From: Saprospiraceae bacterium
GTDB lineage: Bacteria; Bacteroidota; Bacteroidia; Chitinophagales; Saprospiraceae
Length of the DNA: 47,744 nt
Assembly (NCBI GenBank): GCA_028285085.1
Contig: JANQQI010000008.1
Location: 1 to 47,744 of the forward strand
Reading direction: 5' to 3'
Position 1 is the first letter of the stretch; the number at the start of each line of letters is the position of its first letter. Positions 33,366 through 45,800 of the stretch are shown piece after piece. The notes beneath the pieces were generated by a model, which was not told the origin of the DNA, ran no database searches, and saw nothing but the letters and a program-made list of their open reading frames with translations. The position numbers and the translations under genes were made by a program.

Positions 33366-36300
33366 ATGGCATCTAACGGCACTGCTCAAGCTCATGCTCC
33401 CCGAGTTAATTTCGGGAAAATTAAACTCTCTTCAGAATACCCTGACCTGCTGGAAATCCAATTGAAATCCTTCTGGGAATTCTTTCAGTTGGAGACAACT
33501 CCAGAAAACAGAATGAATGAGGGGCTTTATAAGGTATTCCAGGAGAACTTCCCCATTACAGATGCCCGCAATATCTTCGTCCTTGAGTTTTTGGACTATT
33601 TCGTTGACCCACCTCGCTACACGATCGAAGAGTGTATGCAGCGTGGCTTGACTTACAGTGTTCCACTCAAAGCGAAGTTGCGTCTATCCTGTAATGATGA
33701 AGAACACGTTGATTTCCAAACTATTGTACAGGATGTATTCTTGGGTAATATTCCTTATATGACCCCCAAAGGTACATTTGTTATCAATGGTGCCGAGCGA
33801 GTGATCGTCTCACAACTACACCGCTCCCCAGGGGTATTCTTTGGCCAAAGCTTTCACCCTAACGGAACAAAAATTTACTCTGCCCGAGTTATCCCTTTCA
33901 AAGGGGCTTGGATGGAGTTCGCCACTGATATCAATACGGTGATGTACGCTTACATTGACCGTAAGAAGAAGTTTCCGGTTACGACACTTCTGCGTGCTAT
34001 CGGCTACGATTCAGATAAAGCTATTCTCGATTTATTTGACCTAGCGGAAGATATTCCAGCTACTGAAGGTGCTTTGAAAAAAGCGCTTGGACGTAAGCTG
34101 GCCGCCCGTGTGTTGCGCAAATGGACTGAGGATTTTGTGGATGAAGACACCGGAGAGGTAGTAACCATTGAACGTAATGAAATTATCCTCGAACGTGATA
34201 TCGTGTTGGATGAGGATAATATCAACTTGATCCTCGAAGCGGATGTAGAAAATGTGATTCTTCAGCGTGAAGATATCGATGAGGATTATTCGATCATCTA
34301 CAATACTTTACAAAAAGACCCTTCCAGTTCAGAAATGGAAGCGGTTCAATATATTTATCGCCAATTACGTGGTACCGATCCACCCGATGAAGAAACAGCT
34401 CGTGGTATTATCGATAAGCTTTTCTTTTCGGACAAGCGGTATAACCTTGGCGAGGTAGGGCGTTACAAAATCAATCGCAAGCTCAAGCAAGAGATTGACA
34501 AAGACGTCCTTGTGCTTACCAAAGAAGACATCATCTTGATTGTCAAGTATTTGGTGAGTCTGATGAACCAAAAAGCAGAAATTGATGATATCGATCACCT
34601 CAGTAATCGTCGTGTACGTACCGTAGGTGAGCAGTTGTATGCTCAGTTCGGTGTCGGTTTGGCACGTATGGCACGTACCATTCGCGAGCGAATGAATGTA
34701 CGTGATAATGAGGTCTTTACGCCAATTGATCTGATCAACGCGCGTACGCTTTCATCGGTCATCAATTCTTTCTTTGGAACCAGCCAATTATCTCAGTTTT
34801 TGGATCAAACCAACCCACTATCTGAGATTACACATAAACGTCGTATTTCGGCACTTGGACCTGGTGGTTTGTCTCGTGAACGTGCTGGTTTTGAGGTACG
34901 TGACGTGCACTATTCTCACTACGGTCGTTTGTGTACAATTGAAACACCGGAAGGACCAAACATTGGTTTGATCTCTACACTTTGTGTACACGCCAAGGTG
35001 AATAAAATGGGGTTCTTGGAAACGCCATATCGCCGGGTAGTGGATGGTAAAGTGGACGTTGCCAAAGCAGAATACCTTTCTGCTGAAGGAGAGGATTTTA
35101 AGAAAATCGCCCAGGCAAACGCTCAGATCAGTGAAGAAGGTGCGTTCTTATCCGATCGGATTAAGTGTCGCGAGCACGGTGACTTCCCGGTATTGGCACC
35201 GAAGGAAATTGAATACATGGACGTCGCACCTAACCAAATTGTAGGGGTGTCGGCTTCAATGATTCCTTTCTTAGAGAATGATGATGCTAACCGGGCCTTG
35301 ATGGGATCGAACATGCAGCGTCAGGCAGTTCCTTTGATCCGTCCGAGCTCACCGGTTGTTGGTACCGGATTGGAAGGAAAAGTAGCTATTGACTCACGCA
35401 TGTTGATCAATGCAGAAGGAGACGGTGTTGTAGAATATGTGGATGCGAATGAGATTGTGATTCGTTACGATCGAACGGAAGAAGATCAATTGGTTTCTTT
35501 TGAAGATAATCGCAAGTCATATAAGCTGACTAAATTCCAGCGAACAAACCAGGGAACTTGTATAAACCTTAAGCCAATTGTGCGGAAGGGCTTACGAGTG
35601 AAGAAGGGCCAAATCCTTTGTGATGGTTATGCTACGGATAAGGGGGAATTGGCTCTTGGCCAAAACCTCAAGGTCGCTTTCATGCCTTGGAAAGGATATA
35701 ACTTTGAGGATGCAATTGTACTCTCTGAGCGCGTTGTACGTGAAGATATCTTTACATCTCTGCACATCGAGCACTTTGAGTTGGATGTCCGAGATACTAA
35801 ACTCGGTGAAGAGGAATTGACAAACGATATTCCAAACGTGAGTGAAGATGCGACTAAAGATCTGGATGAAAACGGAATCATTCGTGTTGGAGCGTGGATC
35901 AAAGAAGGTGATATCCTAATTGGTAAGATTACTCCGAAAGGGGAGTCTGATCCAACACCGGAGGAAAAACTTCTCCGTGCGATCTTCGGTGATAAAGCCG
36001 GTGATGTAAAAGATGCATCTCTCAAGGCACCACCCTCTACTCAAGGTATCATCATCAATAAGCAGTTATTCGCTCGTGCTAAAAAGGACAAAGTTCAAAA
36101 AGCACAAGAGAAAGAATTGCTGTCTAAATTGGATGACCAGCACGCCATTGCAATCAATGAGTTGAAAACCATTTTGGTTGATAAGCTGATGATTTTGGTC
36201 AAAGGCAAGGTCTCTCAAGGTGTAAAGAGTATTTACAATGAAACTTTGGTTCCAAAAGGCACCAAATTCAGTAATACGACACTCAAAGATCTGGACTACT

Positions 36301-37181
36301 CCACGATTGACTATAGCAATTGGACCGATGACAGCCATGCTAATGGCTTAGTTGCTCGTCTGATTCACAACTTCAGCATCAAAGTCAATGAGGAAGTTGG
36401 TCGCTACAAGCGTGAGAAATTCAACATCAGCATTGGTGATGAGTTGCCTGCAGGTGTCTTGAAATTGGCTAAAGTCTATCTGGCTAAGAAGCGTAAGCTG
36501 AAAGTGGGAGATAAGCTGGCCGGTCGCCACGGTAACAAGGGTATTGTATCTCGTATTGTACGTCAAGAGGATATGCCATTCCTCGAAGATGGAACGCCGG
36601 TTGATATCGTCTTGAATCCACTGGGTGTACCTTCTCGGATGAACTTGGGACAAATCTTTGAAACAGTACTCGGTTGGGCTGGCGAAAAGCTGGGGATGAA
36701 GTTTGCGACACCAATCTTTGACGGTGCTAAGGCCGATGAGATTGAGGATTATATCCAGCAAGCGGATTTACCAAGTTTGGGGCAAACTTACCTCTACGAT
36801 GGTGGTACCGGTGACCGATTCCACCAGCAAGCGACGGTAGGTGTGATCTACATGCTCAAACTTTCTCATATGGTCGATGATAAAATGCACGCACGTTCTA
36901 TCGGGCCATACTCTCTCATTACACAGCAGCCATTGGGTGGTAAAGCCCAGTTTGGTGGTCAGCGTTTTGGTGAGATGGAGGTATGGGCACTGGAAGCCTT
37001 CGGTGCATCGAGCATCCTGCAAGAGTTACTGACGATTAAGTCGGATGATATTGTTGGTCGTGCTAAAGCATACGAAGCAATCGTGAAAGGCGATAATTTG
37101 CCGGATCCCAACATCCCCGAGTCGTTCAATGTCTTGGTTCACGAGCTACGTGGCCTCGCTCTTGATGTGAAATTTGATTAA
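33366..37181 (+). CDS. rpoB: RNA polymerase subunit beta
   Basis: Forms one side of the RNA polymerase active-site cleft. The 1271-residue protein has all landmarks: the rifampicin-binding region ([17 protein letters not shown] at about 469-485, [21 protein letters not shown]), [12 protein letters not shown], the nucleic-acid-binding [15 protein letters not shown], and the C-terminal clamp anchor ([21 protein letters not shown]). Residues matching the main rifampicin-resistance positions look wild-type. Residue 524 is Thr in [11 protein letters not shown], where E. coli and most bacteria have Pro. Large lineage insertion near residues 900-1000 ([17 protein letters not shown]) is typical for Bacteroidota. 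It is followed after 62 nt by rpoC with a hairpin between. Confidence 0.99.
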   Translation: MASNGTAQAHAPRVNFGKIKLSSEYPDLLEIQLKSFWEFFQLETTPENRMNEGLYKVFQENFPITDARNIFVLEFLDYFVDPPRYTIEECMQRGLTYSVPLKAKLRLSCNDEEHVDFQTIVQDVFLGNIPYMTPKGTFVINGAERVIVSQLHRSPGVFFGQSFHPNGTKIYSARVIPFKGAWMEFATDINTVMYAYIDRKKKFPVTTLLRAIGYDSDKAILDLFDLAEDIPATEGALKKALGRKLAARVLRKWTEDFVDEDTGEVVTIERNEIILERDIVLDEDNINLILEADVENVILQREDIDEDYSIIYNTLQKDPSSSEMEAVQYIYRQLRGTDPPDEETARGIIDKLFFSDKRYNLGEVGRYKINRKLKQEIDKDVLVLTKEDIILIVKYLVSLMNQKAEIDDIDHLSNRRVRTVGEQLYAQFGVGLARMARTIRERMNVRDNEVFTPIDLINARTLSSVINSFFGTSQLSQFLDQTNPLSEITHKRRISALGPGGLSRERAGFEVRDVHYSHYGRLCTIETPEGPNIGLISTLCVHAKVNKMGFLETPYRRVVDGKVDVAKAEYLSAEGEDFKKIAQANAQISEEGAFLSDRIKCREHGDFPVLAPKEIEYMDVAPNQIVGVSASMIPFLENDDANRALMGSNMQRQAVPLIRPSSPVVGTGLEGKVAIDSRMLINAEGDGVVEYVDANEIVIRYDRTEEDQLVSFEDNRKSYKLTKFQRTNQGTCINLKPIVRKGLRVKKGQILCDGYATDKGELALGQNLKVAFMPWKGYNFEDAIVLSERVVREDIFTSLHIEHFELDVRDTKLGEEELTNDIPNVSEDATKDLDENGIIRVGAWIKEGDILIGKITPKGESDPTPEEKLLRAIFGDKAGDVKDASLKAPPSTQGIIINKQLFARAKKDKVQKAQEKELLSKLDDQHAIAINELKTILVDKLMILVKGKVSQGVKSIYNETLVPKGTKFSNTTLKDLDYSTIDYSNWTDDSHANGLVARLIHNFSIKVNEEVGRYKREKFNISIGDELPAGVLKLAKVYLAKKRKLKVGDKLAGRHGNKGIVSRIVRQEDMPFLEDGTPVDIVLNPLGVPSRMNLGQIFETVLGWAGEKLGMKFATPIFDGAKADEIEDYIQQADLPSLGQTYLYDGGTGDRFHQQATVGVIYMLKLSHMVDDKMHARSIGPYSLITQQPLGGKAQFGGQRFGEMEVWALEAFGASSILQELLTIKSDDIVGRAKAYEAIVKGDNLPDPNIPESFNVLVHELRGLALDVKFD

Positions 37182-37192
37182 TCCATAAGGGA

Positions 37193-37217
37193 TCACACGA
37201 AGTTCTACTTCGTGTGA
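37193..37217 (+). promoter_or_regulatory. Tight hairpin between rpoB and rpoC
   Basis: TCACACGAAGT (37193-37203), loop TCT and ACTTCGTGTGA (37207-37217), a perfect 11-bp stem with a 3-nt loop. It includes an upstream in-frame GTG (37214) that would be masked by the stem, supporting the ATG at 37244 as the true rpoC start. Confidence 0.6.
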
Positions 37218-37243
37218 ACTTCCCCTCAAATATTTTTATAAAT

Positions 37244-40200
37244 ATGCCTTTTAAAAAGAATCACAAACAGAAGAAGCAATTTGATAGTATCACTATCAGT
37301 TTGTCTTCGCCGGATGAAATTCTGGAACGTTCTTACGGAGAGGTGCTTAAACCCGAAACGATCAACTATCGGTCTTACAAGCCAGAGCGTGATGGGTTGT
37401 TTTGCGAGCGTATCTTCGGTCCGGTGAAAGACTACGAATGCTATTGTGGTAAATATAAGCGTATTCGCTATAAAGGTATTGTTTGTGACCGATGTGGTGT
37501 AGAGGTAACGGAGAAGAAAGTACGTCGTGAACGAATGGGCCATATCAAGCTCGTCGTTCCTGTGGTGCACATCTGGTTTTTCAAATCCCTGCCTAATAAA
37601 ATTGGTTATTTGCTGGGACTGTCTTCCAAGAAATTGGAATCAATCATCTACTACGAGCGCTATGTCGTCATCCAACCTGGTGCGAAAGAAGCTGATGGGA
37701 TAAATAAAATGGATCTGTTGACTGAAGAGGAATATCTGGAACATTTGGAATCATTACCCAAAGAAAACCAGATGTTGGAAGATGACGATCCGAATAAGTT
37801 TGTCGCTAAGATGGGAGCCGAGGCGGTTCGCGATTTGTTGATGCGTCTGGAGCTTGATCAGTTGTCTTATGACCTGCGTCATCAAGCGGCTAATGAGACT
37901 TCTCAGCAACGTAAATCTGAAGCACTCAAACGTTTGCGTGTAGTGGAGGCTTTCCGTGATGGAATGACCCGCTTGGAGAACCGCCCTGAATGGACTATCA
38001 TTCAGTACTTGCCGGTGGTGCCACCTGAATTGCGCCCATTGGTACCTCTAGATGGTGGTCGTTTTGCAAGTTCAGATTTGAATGATTTATATCGCCGGGT
38101 GATTATTCGTAATAATCGTCTGAAGCGTCTATTAGAAATTAAAGCACCTGAGGTTATCCTCCGTAATGAGAAGCGAATGTTGCAAGAGGCTGTCGATTCT
38201 TTATTTGACAACTCTCGTAAATCAAACGCAGTGAAGGCCGAAGGTGGTCGAGCACTGAAATCGCTGAGTGATATCCTGAAAGGTAAGCAAGGTCGTTTCC
38301 GTCAAAACCTGCTCGGTAAACGCGTGGATTACTCTGGTCGTTCGGTGATCGTGGTAGGTCCAACGTTGAAACTGCACGAGTGTGGTATTCCTAAAGGAAT
38401 GGCAGCGGAGTTGTTTAAACCATTCGTCATTCGTAAGTTGATTGAGCGCGGTATCGTAAAAACTGTGAAATCAGCTAAGAAACTGGTTGATCGCAAGGAT
38501 CCCGTTATCTGGGAAATCCTGGAGAATATCCTGAAAGGTCACCCTGTGATGCTTAACCGAGCACCAACGCTGCACCGTTTGTCAATCCAGGCCTTCCAGC
38601 CTCGCTTGATTGAGGGTAAAGCTATTCAGCTGCATCCATTGGTATGTGGTGCCTTCAACGCGGATTTTGACGGTGACCAAATGGCGGTACACGTTCCATT
38701 GAGCCACGCTGCAATTCTTGAAGCACAGGTCTTGATGTTGGCTTCACACAACATGCTGAATCCTCAGGATGGTTCGCCAATTACGCTACCATCACAGGAT
38801 ATGGTACTGGGCTTGTATTACTTGACGAAAGAGCGTAAATCAAACGATGAAGTCAAGGTACGTGGAGAAGGCAAATACTTCTACTCTGCGGAAGAAGTCA
38901 TCATCGCTTATAACGAAAATCAGGTTGATCTGCATGCAGGTATTCATGTACGAGTGCCCGTTGAAGATGAAAATGGTGAATTAGCACCTAAGCGTGTTGA
39001 AACGACTGTTGGTCGAGTCTTGTTCAATCAAGCTGTGCCCGAACAGGTACCATACGTCAACGAAATTTTGACAAAGCGTAACCTGAAAACGGTCATTAGT
39101 GATATCATCAAGCGTACAGATTTCTTTATCACTGCTTCTTTCCTTGACAGCATTAAGGAGCTTGGTTTCAACTGGTCATTCAAAGGTGGTCTGTCTTTCA
39201 ACTTGGGTGACTTGATTACGCCAACGGTGAAAGCGAATACGCTGACTGAGGCGCAGGAAGAAGTAGACGAGGTATGGGATAACTACAACCTTGGTTTGAT
39301 TACCAACAACGAACGATACAATCAGATTATCGATAAATGGACCTTTGCGGATAACAAGATTACCAATAACCTGTTGAAGGAATTGGCCGAGCACAAGCAA
39401 GGTTTCAACTCGGTATACATGATGCTTGATTCCGGGGCACGTGGTTCGAAACAGCAGATTAAGCAGCTGTGTGGATTGCGTGGACTAATGGCCAAGCCGC
39501 GAAAATCTGGTGATACGGGAGGAGCGATTATCGAGAACCCGATCCTTTCTAACTTCTTGGACGGATTGTCGGTACTTGAGTACTTTATCTCTACTCACGG
39601 TGCGCGTAAAGGTCTCGCGGATACGGCTTTGAAAACGGCAGATGCGGGTTATCTGACACGTCGTTTGGTGGATGTTTCTCAGGACGTTGTAATCCTCGAA
39701 GAAGATTGTAACACCTTGCGTGGTATCGATACCACAGCTTTGAAAGATAACGAGAAGATTATTCAGAAACTCTCAACACGAATTGAGGGACGCTTTACAC
39801 TGCACGACATCTATCACCCGGTTACGGATGAATTGATCTTGAGTGCAGGTGAGTATATCGATCAGAAAATAGCTGATCATATTGATGAGGTAGGTATTGA
39901 AAGCGTTACGATCCGTTCAGTATTAACTTGTGATACCAAGCGTGGTGTATGTACCAAGTGCTACGGTAAGAACTTGGCAACTGGCCGAATTGCGGAGCGA
40001 GGTGATGCGGTAGGTATCATTGCTGCTCAGTCAATTGGTGAGCCGGGTACACAGTTGACCTTGCGTACCTTCCACGTGGGTGGTATTGCATCGGTTTCGA
40101 AAACGGAATCTGAAATGGTCGCTAAGTTCTCTGGTAAGCTGGAGTTTGATGGTATTCGTTTGACAGATTCTACGGACGATGCAGGAAATGCTATTAAAGT

Positions 40201-41551
40201 AGTCTTGTCACGTGCCGGTGAAATCCGAATTATCGATCCAAAAACATCAAAACAATACTCTGTAAATCACATTCCTTACGGTGCGACCTTACACGTTACA
40301 GAAGGTAGCAATATCGAGAAAGGAGATCCGATTTGTGAATGGGATCCATTCAACGCCGTAATCGTTTCTGAGTATCCTGGTATTGCAAAATTCGAGGGTA
40401 TCGAAGAAGGTGTGACTTACCGTATTGAGCGTGATGATCAAACTGGATATCAAGAGAAAGTAATCGTTGAAAGTAAGAGTAAGCGAATTATTCCAACCAT
40501 CAATATCGTAGATAAAGATGGTGATGTCTTGAAGAGTTACAACTTGCCGGTAGGTTCTTATATCTCTATTGAGGACAACGCTGAAGTGAAAGGTGGTCAG
40601 AAGATTGTGAAGATTCCGCGTAAACTTGGTAAGATCCAGGATATTACGGGTGGTCTGCCACGTGTAACGGAGCTGTTCGAAGCACGTAATCCTTCTAACC
40701 CTGCGGTAACTGCAGAGATTGATGGGGTAGTTTCCTTTGGTAAGATCAAGCGTGGTAATCGTGAGGTATTTGTAGAAGATGAGAAGAGTGGCCAAAAGCG
40801 TAAGTACCTAATCGGACTGTCTAAGCACGTTCTGGTACAAGAGGGTGACTTCGTGCGAGCAGGTATGTCGCTTTCAGATGGTGCTACTGCGCCTCGTGAC
40901 ATCTTGAATATTAAAGGACCATTTGCTGTACAATACTATCTAGTGAATGGTGTACAGGAAGTTTATCGTTCTCAGGGTATTACCATCAACGATAAGCACA
41001 TCGAGGTCATCGTTCGACAGATGATGCGTCGAGTGCAGATTGAAGATCCAGGTGATACGCACTTCCTCGAAGGCGAGGCAGTCGAGAAATACGAATTCCT
41101 GGAACAGAATGACTGGATTTTCGACAAGAAATTTGTAACCGAAGCCGGTGATTCTACTAAATTGCGCCCAGGTCAATTGGTGACGCTACGTCAGGTACGA
41201 GAGGAGAATTCATTCCTCAAGCGTAATGACAAAAAGCCAGTTGAATACCGTGACGCAGTAGCTGCTACTTCAAGTCCATTGCTACAGGGTATTACCAAAT
41301 CATCTTTGGGTACTACTAGCTGGATTTCTGCGGCTTCCTTCCAGGAAACGACTAAAGTATTGAGCCAAGCGGCCATTGGTGCTAAAATGGATTTCCTCAA
41401 CGGTTTGAAAGAAAACGTTATCGTTGGTAAGAAAATCCCTGCGGGTACTGGTTTGCGTAAGTTCAATAAACTCTTTGTCGCGAGCAAAGATGAGTACGAA
41501 GCAAGTCAAGCTCGTCGCGCTCAGTTCGAAGAAGTAGAAGAGATCGATTAA
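37244..41551 (+). CDS. rpoC: RNA polymerase subunit beta'
   Basis: Catalytic subunit of RNA polymerase. The ATG at 37244 ([11 protein letters not shown]) is preferred over a GTG 30 nt upstream that lies in a hairpin. The 1435-residue protein has the N-terminal zinc site (Cys66, Cys68, Cys81, Cys84 in [10 protein letters not shown] and GIVCDRCG), the catalytic loop NADFDGDQM (472-480) with the Mg-binding aspartates, the second zinc site ([17 protein letters not shown]), the bridge helix and trigger-loop region ([19 protein letters not shown]) and the usual C-terminus ([16 protein letters not shown]). A strong intrinsic terminator ends the operon. Confidence 0.99.
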   Translation: MPFKKNHKQKKQFDSITISLSSPDEILERSYGEVLKPETINYRSYKPERDGLFCERIFGPVKDYECYCGKYKRIRYKGIVCDRCGVEVTEKKVRRERMGHIKLVVPVVHIWFFKSLPNKIGYLLGLSSKKLESIIYYERYVVIQPGAKEADGINKMDLLTEEEYLEHLESLPKENQMLEDDDPNKFVAKMGAEAVRDLLMRLELDQLSYDLRHQAANETSQQRKSEALKRLRVVEAFRDGMTRLENRPEWTIIQYLPVVPPELRPLVPLDGGRFASSDLNDLYRRVIIRNNRLKRLLEIKAPEVILRNEKRMLQEAVDSLFDNSRKSNAVKAEGGRALKSLSDILKGKQGRFRQNLLGKRVDYSGRSVIVVGPTLKLHECGIPKGMAAELFKPFVIRKLIERGIVKTVKSAKKLVDRKDPVIWEILENILKGHPVMLNRAPTLHRLSIQAFQPRLIEGKAIQLHPLVCGAFNADFDGDQMAVHVPLSHAAILEAQVLMLASHNMLNPQDGSPITLPSQDMVLGLYYLTKERKSNDEVKVRGEGKYFYSAEEVIIAYNENQVDLHAGIHVRVPVEDENGELAPKRVETTVGRVLFNQAVPEQVPYVNEILTKRNLKTVISDIIKRTDFFITASFLDSIKELGFNWSFKGGLSFNLGDLITPTVKANTLTEAQEEVDEVWDNYNLGLITNNERYNQIIDKWTFADNKITNNLLKELAEHKQGFNSVYMMLDSGARGSKQQIKQLCGLRGLMAKPRKSGDTGGAIIENPILSNFLDGLSVLEYFISTHGARKGLADTALKTADAGYLTRRLVDVSQDVVILEEDCNTLRGIDTTALKDNEKIIQKLSTRIEGRFTLHDIYHPVTDELILSAGEYIDQKIADHIDEVGIESVTIRSVLTCDTKRGVCTKCYGKNLATGRIAERGDAVGIIAAQSIGEPGTQLTLRTFHVGGIASVSKTESEMVAKFSGKLEFDGIRLTDSTDDAGNAIKVVLSRAGEIRIIDPKTSKQYSVNHIPYGATLHVTEGSNIEKGDPICEWDPFNAVIVSEYPGIAKFEGIEEGVTYRIERDDQTGYQEKVIVESKSKRIIPTINIVDKDGDVLKSYNLPVGSYISIEDNAEVKGGQKIVKIPRKLGKIQDITGGLPRVTELFEARNPSNPAVTAEIDGVVSFGKIKRGNREVFVEDEKSGQKRKYLIGLSKHVLVQEGDFVRAGMSLSDGATAPRDILNIKGPFAVQYYLVNGVQEVYRSQGITINDKHIEVIVRQMMRRVQIEDPGDTHFLEGEAVEKYEFLEQNDWIFDKKFVTEAGDSTKLRPGQLVTLRQVREENSFLKRNDKKPVEYRDAVAATSSPLLQGITKSSLGTTSWISAASFQETTKVLSQAAIGAKMDFLNGLKENVIVGKKIPAGTGLRKFNKLFVASKDEYEASQARRAQFEEVEEID

Positions 41552-41576
41552 TTACGATCAATGACTAAACGACATA

Positions 41577-41616
41577 AGAGGTTATCCGGGACACCGGGTA
41601 ACCTCTCCTTTTTTTT
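41577..41616 (+). terminator. Intrinsic terminator of the rpl-rpo operon
   Basis: AGAGGTTATCCGG and CCGGGTAACCTCT form a 13-bp stem with one G-U pair and a short loop, followed by CC and at least eight T. It lies 26 nt after the rpoC stop. Confidence 0.9.
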
Positions 41617-41748
41617 AGAACTGAAGTTGTGATCAATAAGAAGATAAGAGGAACATTTTGCCGAAAAACTGAGGCTCTACAGTATAAATTGTAGGAATAC
41701 CCTCTTCTAAAGGTGATCTCAGTTTATATTGAAAAACAGGTTTGTAGT

Positions 41749-42450
41749 TTAAGGTCGGTTGGCCTTGATAAATTTGGTAGGGTTTAAATAACCATGTTGA
41801 TCTTCAGAATAACCGGGACCAATGGACATATTGATGAAATCGCGCATTTCAAAATGTAAGTGCGCACTATAGCGACCGTCAGCGGTGCCAATAGTTCCCA
41901 GCTGCTGTCCTCGTTTGATAAGATCGCCGGGTTTTACATTCATGTTGTGCAAATGAGCGTAGAGTGATTCCACATAAAGAAAAGTTTTACCCTGTGGGAT
42001 GCGGTGTACCACACGAACTACATTTCCCCAACCACAGCAAATATGATCAGAAAATGTTACCAGGCCATCTGCACTGCTATACACTGGATCTCCTAAGTCC
42101 GTATTACCGCCTCCTTTTCCATTCCAATCTTCACCGAGATGTAACCGTTGCCCAAATGTCTGAGCCTTGAAATAGTTCTTCGCATCCGGTTTTCCAACCG
42201 GAAAGTCAAATCCTTCAGCCAAGTAACCCGCATTATTTTGAAAAATGCTATCGTATAAATGCTCCGGTAAGCTTGGAAACAACTTGCGAATATCGCTGGA
42301 ATCTGGATTACTAGCGGTAGGTTGACTAACGACGACGGCTGGAGGAACCGTTGGTTGAACCCTGGAGGGTATATCAGAATTAGTTCGAAAGCTTAGTAAA
42401 ATACCAAGCATAGCCATACTTAAGAGTGCCAGAAGGCCAAACTTTTGCAT
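41749..42450 (-). CDS. M23 (LytM-type) peptidase, membrane-anchored or secreted
   Basis: Zinc endopeptidase family acting on peptidoglycan cross-links. The 233 residues begin with a hydrophobic N-terminal segment (FGLLALLSMAMLGILLSF) that is a signal peptide or anchor, then a Pro/Thr/Ser-rich linker to about residue 53. The catalytic domain carries HLGEDWNG (His104, Asp108), AHLHNM (His166), PGDLIKRGQQLGTIG and SAHLHFEMRD (His197, His199). All metal and catalytic residues are present, so an active hydrolase is likely. The insert SDHICCGWGNVVRVVH is a variant of the usual GYGN loop. It is convergent with the rpoC operon. Confidence 0.93.
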   Translation of the reverse strand: MQKFGLLALLSMAMLGILLSFRTNSDIPSRVQPTVPPAVVVSQPTASNPDSSDIRKLFPSLPEHLYDSIFQNNAGYLAEGFDFPVGKPDAKNYFKAQTFGQRLHLGEDWNGKGGGNTDLGDPVYSSADGLVTFSDHICCGWGNVVRVVHRIPQGKTFLYVESLYAHLHNMNVKPGDLIKRGQQLGTIGTADGRYSAHLHFEMRDFINMSIGPGYSEDQHGYLNPTKFIKANRP

Positions 42451-42848
42451 AATGAATCTAGATTTTCTACACCAGCGAGACGTTTATTGCAACGATCATC
42501 CACCTAAAGTTATTACAAATACTGTCAAGTTGTGATCGAGATACTGAAACGTCATGAGATAAATGAGTCAACGATTTTGAGTAAAATGGTTTTTAATTTT
42601 TAATACCTGATGTGAAAGAGTGCACTGGAGTTATCATATAATAAAAACCGTATCTATGACTAATGTCTATCAAGTTTTGTACCTAAGCTTTCCAAAAGCA
42701 ATGAATTACATTGCTGGTGTACTTAAAAAAGCTTAATTTTGGTATGTATTGCTCAGATATCCATCGCTAAATAAGCGAGGAACAGATTAGCCAGCCACCC
42801 ATATTCAGTTTGTCATTTACCGATTTCTAAGGGTATTATTATAATCTC
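42451..42848. other. Intergenic region between divergent M23 and giant-protein genes
   Basis: No gene in 398 AT-rich bases. It holds the promoter of the rightward giant gene (42711-42741) and a leader of about 100 nt. No other repeat or RNA gene is seen. Confidence 0.6.
42711..42741 (+). promoter_or_regulatory. Promoter of the right giant surface-protein gene
   Basis: TTG (42711-42713), a 20-nt spacer and TAATTTTG (42734-42741) match the Bacteroidota -33/-7 consensus. Transcription would start near 42747, leaving a leader of about 100 nt. Confidence 0.6.
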
Positions 42849-45800
42849 ATGGTCTGTTACCATCTCAAAAACAGTATATCACCCCGACTTCGCCAGTGGC
42901 TCTGCCTACTTGTGTGCGTGCTGTGGTATGCTCAGATGACTGCACAGAGCTGTGAATGTACCAACTGTCCCGGGACAGTCCCCGTAAGTACCACGACTAC
43001 TTTTGAATTTCTCTCTGAGGATGCTACTAACAATAACCTCGGTAATATCGATCAGGGGGTTTGTGGCGTCGTTGTAGAATTTATTCCCGATCATATCTGG
43101 AGTCTCGAAATGACCCTGACTTCTCCTTCGGGGCAACAAGTAACATTGATTGGCCCACCTGTTAATCAATTTGGCCTGACTGGCCCTTTTGCATGGGAGA
43201 TTACCTTTCTACCTTGTGGTGACGTTGTGGCTCCAGATCCTGGATTCAATCCTGTTTGGGATAATGATCAACCTTGGGTGTTAGGCGGAATCTATGATGG
43301 TTCGTATTATCCCTATAATGGCTGTTTAGAAGACTTTGATAATGGGCCGGTTGATGGGGTTTGGACATTAGATATCAATAATACCTCTCCTTTCAATACA
43401 GCTGAATTGCTTGATTTTCGAGTGCTTTTCTGCGATGATGATGGATTAGGCTGTTTTGTTTGCGAAGCAGACGCTGGTGGGTTTATGGATACCACTGCGA
43501 TCACTGCCTGTCAGGGAGATACTAATTTATTGCGTTTAGACCTGGATCCGGTATTAATGTCTCAGACGGATACCAATGTTTATGGTTACACTTATCTAGT
43601 ATCCGAGGCAGATACTTTATTGGCCATTGATTCTTTAATTGATTTGTCTGGCTTCCCCGGTGGTACATACAAAATCAGTGGTCTACAATATCGCTGGGCG
43701 GATTCGCTTGACCTTCCCAGTGCAACGGGCTTAACGACCATCTCAGAAATTGAAGCCGAGCTCAATAGCCTCAATCCTGATTTTTGTGGCGATATAACAG
43801 ATACTTGCCTCACGGTTAATATCATTAGTGTCGATACCACTTTTAGGTCAGAGTTTATCTGTATGGGGGATTCTTTGGTGATCGATACTTTTAGTTTTGA
43901 TACCTCAGGAACGTATATGCTAAATTATGAGGCAGCATCTAGTTGTGATAGTATTGTCATTATTGACTTGACGGTTTTACCACTAAGAGATACAATTGTT
44001 AATGACACGATTTGTGTGGAAGACACGTACTTCTTTGGAGGTCAATTTTTAAATGTCTCAGGAAGTTACTTTGATACCCTTCAAGCCGAGAATGGCTGCG
44101 ATAGTACGATTGTATTAAACCTGGTCGTTCGCGATTCAATTACTAACCAAATTGAGGCAGTAATTTGTAGTGGCGAGATCTATCCATTTGGGAATCTTAA
44201 TTATAGCACAAGTGGTGAATACACTGCTGTATTTATGGCCGAAAATGGTTGTGATAGCATCGTCACGCTTGATCTGACTGTACTTGATCCTGTCATTGAT
44301 ATCGAAACTCCAGATGTATTGGATTGTGCTAATGAAACGGTGTTTTTAGATGCCACTGGATCAACAGGAGAAGCCTTGACCTTCCAGTGGTTGGATTTAT
44401 TCAATGGTGGTGCGGGCATTCTCAACGGGGAAGAAACACCAACACCTGAAATTGTTCTTCCAGGGACTTACTTATTGATTATTACGGACACACTGGGAGG
44501 AAATAATTGTAGCGTTACTACAAATGTAGGTGTTGCCGCTGATCAGAATCCGCCTAATATTTCGGCAATCGGAGGAACAATTGCCTGTGATGATCCCACG
44601 ACGACACTCACCGGGATCTCATTATCTCCGGGGTCAACATTCCTTTGGGAGGGGCCTGATAATTTTAACTCGGCTGAACAAAATCCTGAAGTTAGCTCGC
44701 CCGGAACTTATACCCTTTATGTCACAGGAGGAAATAATTGTATTGATTCTATCTCAGTGATAGTGGCGGCGGATACAATCCGACCACAAGTCACGGCGAG
44801 TGTTAGCGATACTTTAGATTGTGATGATCTTTTTGTGCAACTTAATGCCGTAGCCTCGGCGGATGTAGCTGACTATTCCTGGTCTGGCCCGGGTAACTTC
44901 AGCTCTTCAGCGATTAATCCTTTTGCCAGTACTCCCGGATGGTATTATATCAATGTAACAGCGGATAATGGTTGTACAAATGTTGATTCTGTTGAGATTA
45001 TTCAAAATGAGGATGTTCCCGATGTGTTAGTTATTGGAGATACTTTGGATTGTGCGAATCTGCAAGGACAAATTATAGCAAGTACTTCGGTCGTAGATGC
45101 TACTTTTTCCTGGACTGGTCCAAATAGTTTTAATGCTAATATCCCTAATCCAGTGGTGAGCGACCCCGGCGATTATACGGTCGAAGTGACCGGTCCGAAT
45201 GGCTGTAGTAGCTTAGCTGTAGTAGAAGTATTGCAAGACGGTACATTACCAGATGTGATAGCTGTTGGGGATACTCTGGATTGTAATAATCCCACGGGTC
45301 AACTTCAAGCCAGTTCTTTAACTGTGGATGTAACTTACAGTTGGACTGGCCCAAATAGTTTTAACTCCGACTTATCGAATCCCACGATCACCGAACCAGG
45401 TAATTATACGGTCGAAGTGACCGGTTCCAACGGTTGCAGCAGTTTTGCATTGGTAGAAGTCTTACAAAATGGGACTTTACCCGATGTTACAGCGATTAGC
45501 GATACATTAGATTGTAATAATCCCACGGGTCAACTACAGGCCAGTTCTTTAACTGCAGATGTAACTTACAGTTGGGTTGGCCCGAATAGTTTTAATTCTG
45601 ACTTATCAAATCCAACCGTAACGGAGTCGGGCGATTATACCGTTGAAGTGATTGGTCCGAATGGCTGTAGTAGTTTTGCTACAGTAGAGGTCTTACAAGA
45701 TGATATCCTGCCGGATGTTACAGCGATCGGCGATACACTAGATTGCATTAATCCTGCTGGACAACTCCAAGCCAGTTCTCTAACTATAGATGTAACCTAT

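Noticed and set aside
34770-34870. Rifampicin-resistance substitutions in RpoB
   Set aside because: The residues matching E. coli Gln513, Asp516, His526, Arg529 and Ser531 are all the sensitive type.
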